Shown in pieces: positions 6,050-6,622 of a stretch of 6,622 bases of DNA. The first letter of the stretch is position 1. Each line of letters begins with the position of its first letter. The notes beneath the pieces are model-generated. The model saw only the letters and a list, made by a program, of their open reading frames with translations, had not been told where the DNA came from and ran no database searches. The DNA comes from Acidobacteriota bacterium (GTDB lineage: Bacteria; Acidobacteriota; Terriglobia; UBA7540; JAPUME01): the NCBI GenBank assembly GCA_027294185.1, contig JAPUME010000008.1, positions 1 to 6,622 on the forward strand. The letters are read 5' to 3'. A program made the translations under genes and the position numbers.

Positions 6050-6622
6050 TTATCGGAGCAGGAGATAGAAGCCGGCTGCCACAGCGGCAGTGAGGGGAAG
6101 GGTCACGACCCAGGCGGAAACCATCTCCCCCACCACTCGCCAGCGGAGGTTTTTCTTCGGGCCTTCCAGGCCCACTCCGATGATGGCGCCGGAACTGACG
6201 TGAGTGGTCGAAACCGGCAGGGCGAATGCCGTTGCGGCGCCTACCAGAAGCGCGGCGGTCAGATTGGCTCCGAGCGACTGTGCAGGGTTCATGCGCGTCA
6301 CCCGTTCGGCCAGCACCACGCTCACCTTTCGGCCTGCGAGCAGGCTTCCCGCTCCCATCGCACCGGCCACCAGTGCAACCAGCAGAAAATAGTTGGTCCC
6401 CTGCATACCTCCCAGAGCCAGCAGGGAGAAACAGAGAGCCCAGATTTTTGGAGCGTCGTTCATGCCCCGGCAAAGGCTCAACAGAGCGCTCGATGCCCAA
6501 TGGGCCGAGTCGAGCGAGAGATTCCACGACCAGAGGGAAAGACCTTGGCAGTTCTCTTTCCGGTCCAGGACCAACGAGGTGGCTGAAGCGGCCATTGCGG
6601 TCCCTCCGGCAGGACTTGCCGG
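6050..6622 (-). CDS. PiT-family inorganic phosphate (anion) permease, C-terminal part (5' end outside window)
   Basis: This is an integral inner-membrane transporter of the PiT (PHO4) family, which moves phosphate with H+ or Na+ or as a metal-phosphate complex. The frame is open to the right edge, giving about 190 visible residues; the ATG at 6595 is internal to the frame and unlikely to be the true start. Residue numbers here count from that ATG. The second PiT repeat is recognisable: RGMNDAPK (43-50) corresponds to the conserved G-x-N-D motif, and LPVSTTHVSSGAIIGVGL (126-143) is the C-terminal PiT signature. Hydrophobic segments lie at about 51-62, 69-88, 110-128 and 159-180, and the protein ends with a helix and LLLR. 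PiT proteins have two inverted repeats, so the N-terminal repeat must lie beyond 6622. The variant RGxNDxPK, in place of the common GANDVAKAxGP, suggests a divergent subgroup. The stop is TAA at 6052-6050. The family call is strong; whether phosphate is the physiological ion is inferred. Confidence 0.9.
   Translation of the reverse strand, partial: PASPAGGTAMAASATSLVLDRKENCQGLSLWSWNLSLDSAHWASSALLSLCRGMNDAPKIWALCFSLLALGGMQGTNYFLLVALVAGAMGAGSLLAGRKVSVVLAERVTRMNPAQSLGANLTAALLVGAATAFALPVSTTHVSSGAIIGVGLEGPKKNLRWRVVGEMVSAWVVTLPLTAAVAAGFYLLLR

Noticed and set aside
5744..6586. 280-codon plus-strand open frame opposite the DUF4097 and permease genes
   Set aside because: It runs antisense across two supported genes and the promoter gap, and its low-complexity polar translation has no recognisable motif, while the minus strand shows a clear PiT signature and a signal peptide.
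1..6622. CRISPR array, tRNA, insertion sequence, prophage or defence genes
   Set aside because: No regularly spaced repeats, cloverleaf-like sequence, transposase or integrase motifs, or recognisable defence domains were seen; every stretch longer than 100 bases is occupied by a supported gene.

Overview
The window looks like chromosome from a high-GC Gram-negative bacterium, most likely an Acidobacteriota member. The main clue is the large gene at the left edge. It encodes an Oar-like TonB-dependent receptor of the type that is strongly expanded in Acidobacteria (LLDGVDNND, GxxxNVVTKSGTN, FHGSxYEFLRN, RNQFGGTLGGP). This taxonomic call is an inference from family resemblance. No rRNA, tRNA or other marker gene is present to test it.

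Layout. On the plus strand, positions 1-2652 hold the C-terminal ~880 residues of the receptor; its start lies left of the window. After a 20-bp gap comes a small unrecognised protein (2673-3242) with three predicted membrane helices and a C-terminal soluble domain. Everything to the right is on the minus strand. Read right to left it comprises: the C-terminal part of a PiT-family phosphate/anion permease (cut by the right edge); a secreted DUF4097-like beta-repeat protein (5273-5950); a nucleotide pyrophosphatase/phosphodiesterase (NPP)-type alkaline-phosphatase-superfamily hydrolase (4008-5279); and an unrecognised protein with an HETNH metalloprotease-like motif (3224-3925). The two gene blocks converge, and their coding ends overlap by 19 bp at 3224-3242.

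Organisation. A good sigma70-like promoter (TTGACT, 17-nt spacer, TAACAT) lies between the permease and the DUF4097 gene. It probably drives a three-gene minus-strand unit of DUF4097 protein, phosphodiesterase and HETNH protein. The first two genes overlap by 7 bp (ATGGTAA), so they are probably translationally coupled. The third gene has a strong ribosome binding site of its own after an 82-bp gap that contains an inverted repeat. A shared function for the three products is possible but not demonstrated by the sequence.

There are no CRISPR arrays, insertion sequences, integrases, toxin-antitoxin pairs or recognisable defence genes. The least explained items are the HETNH protein and the three-helix membrane protein. 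I see no convincing evidence of a large new system here.
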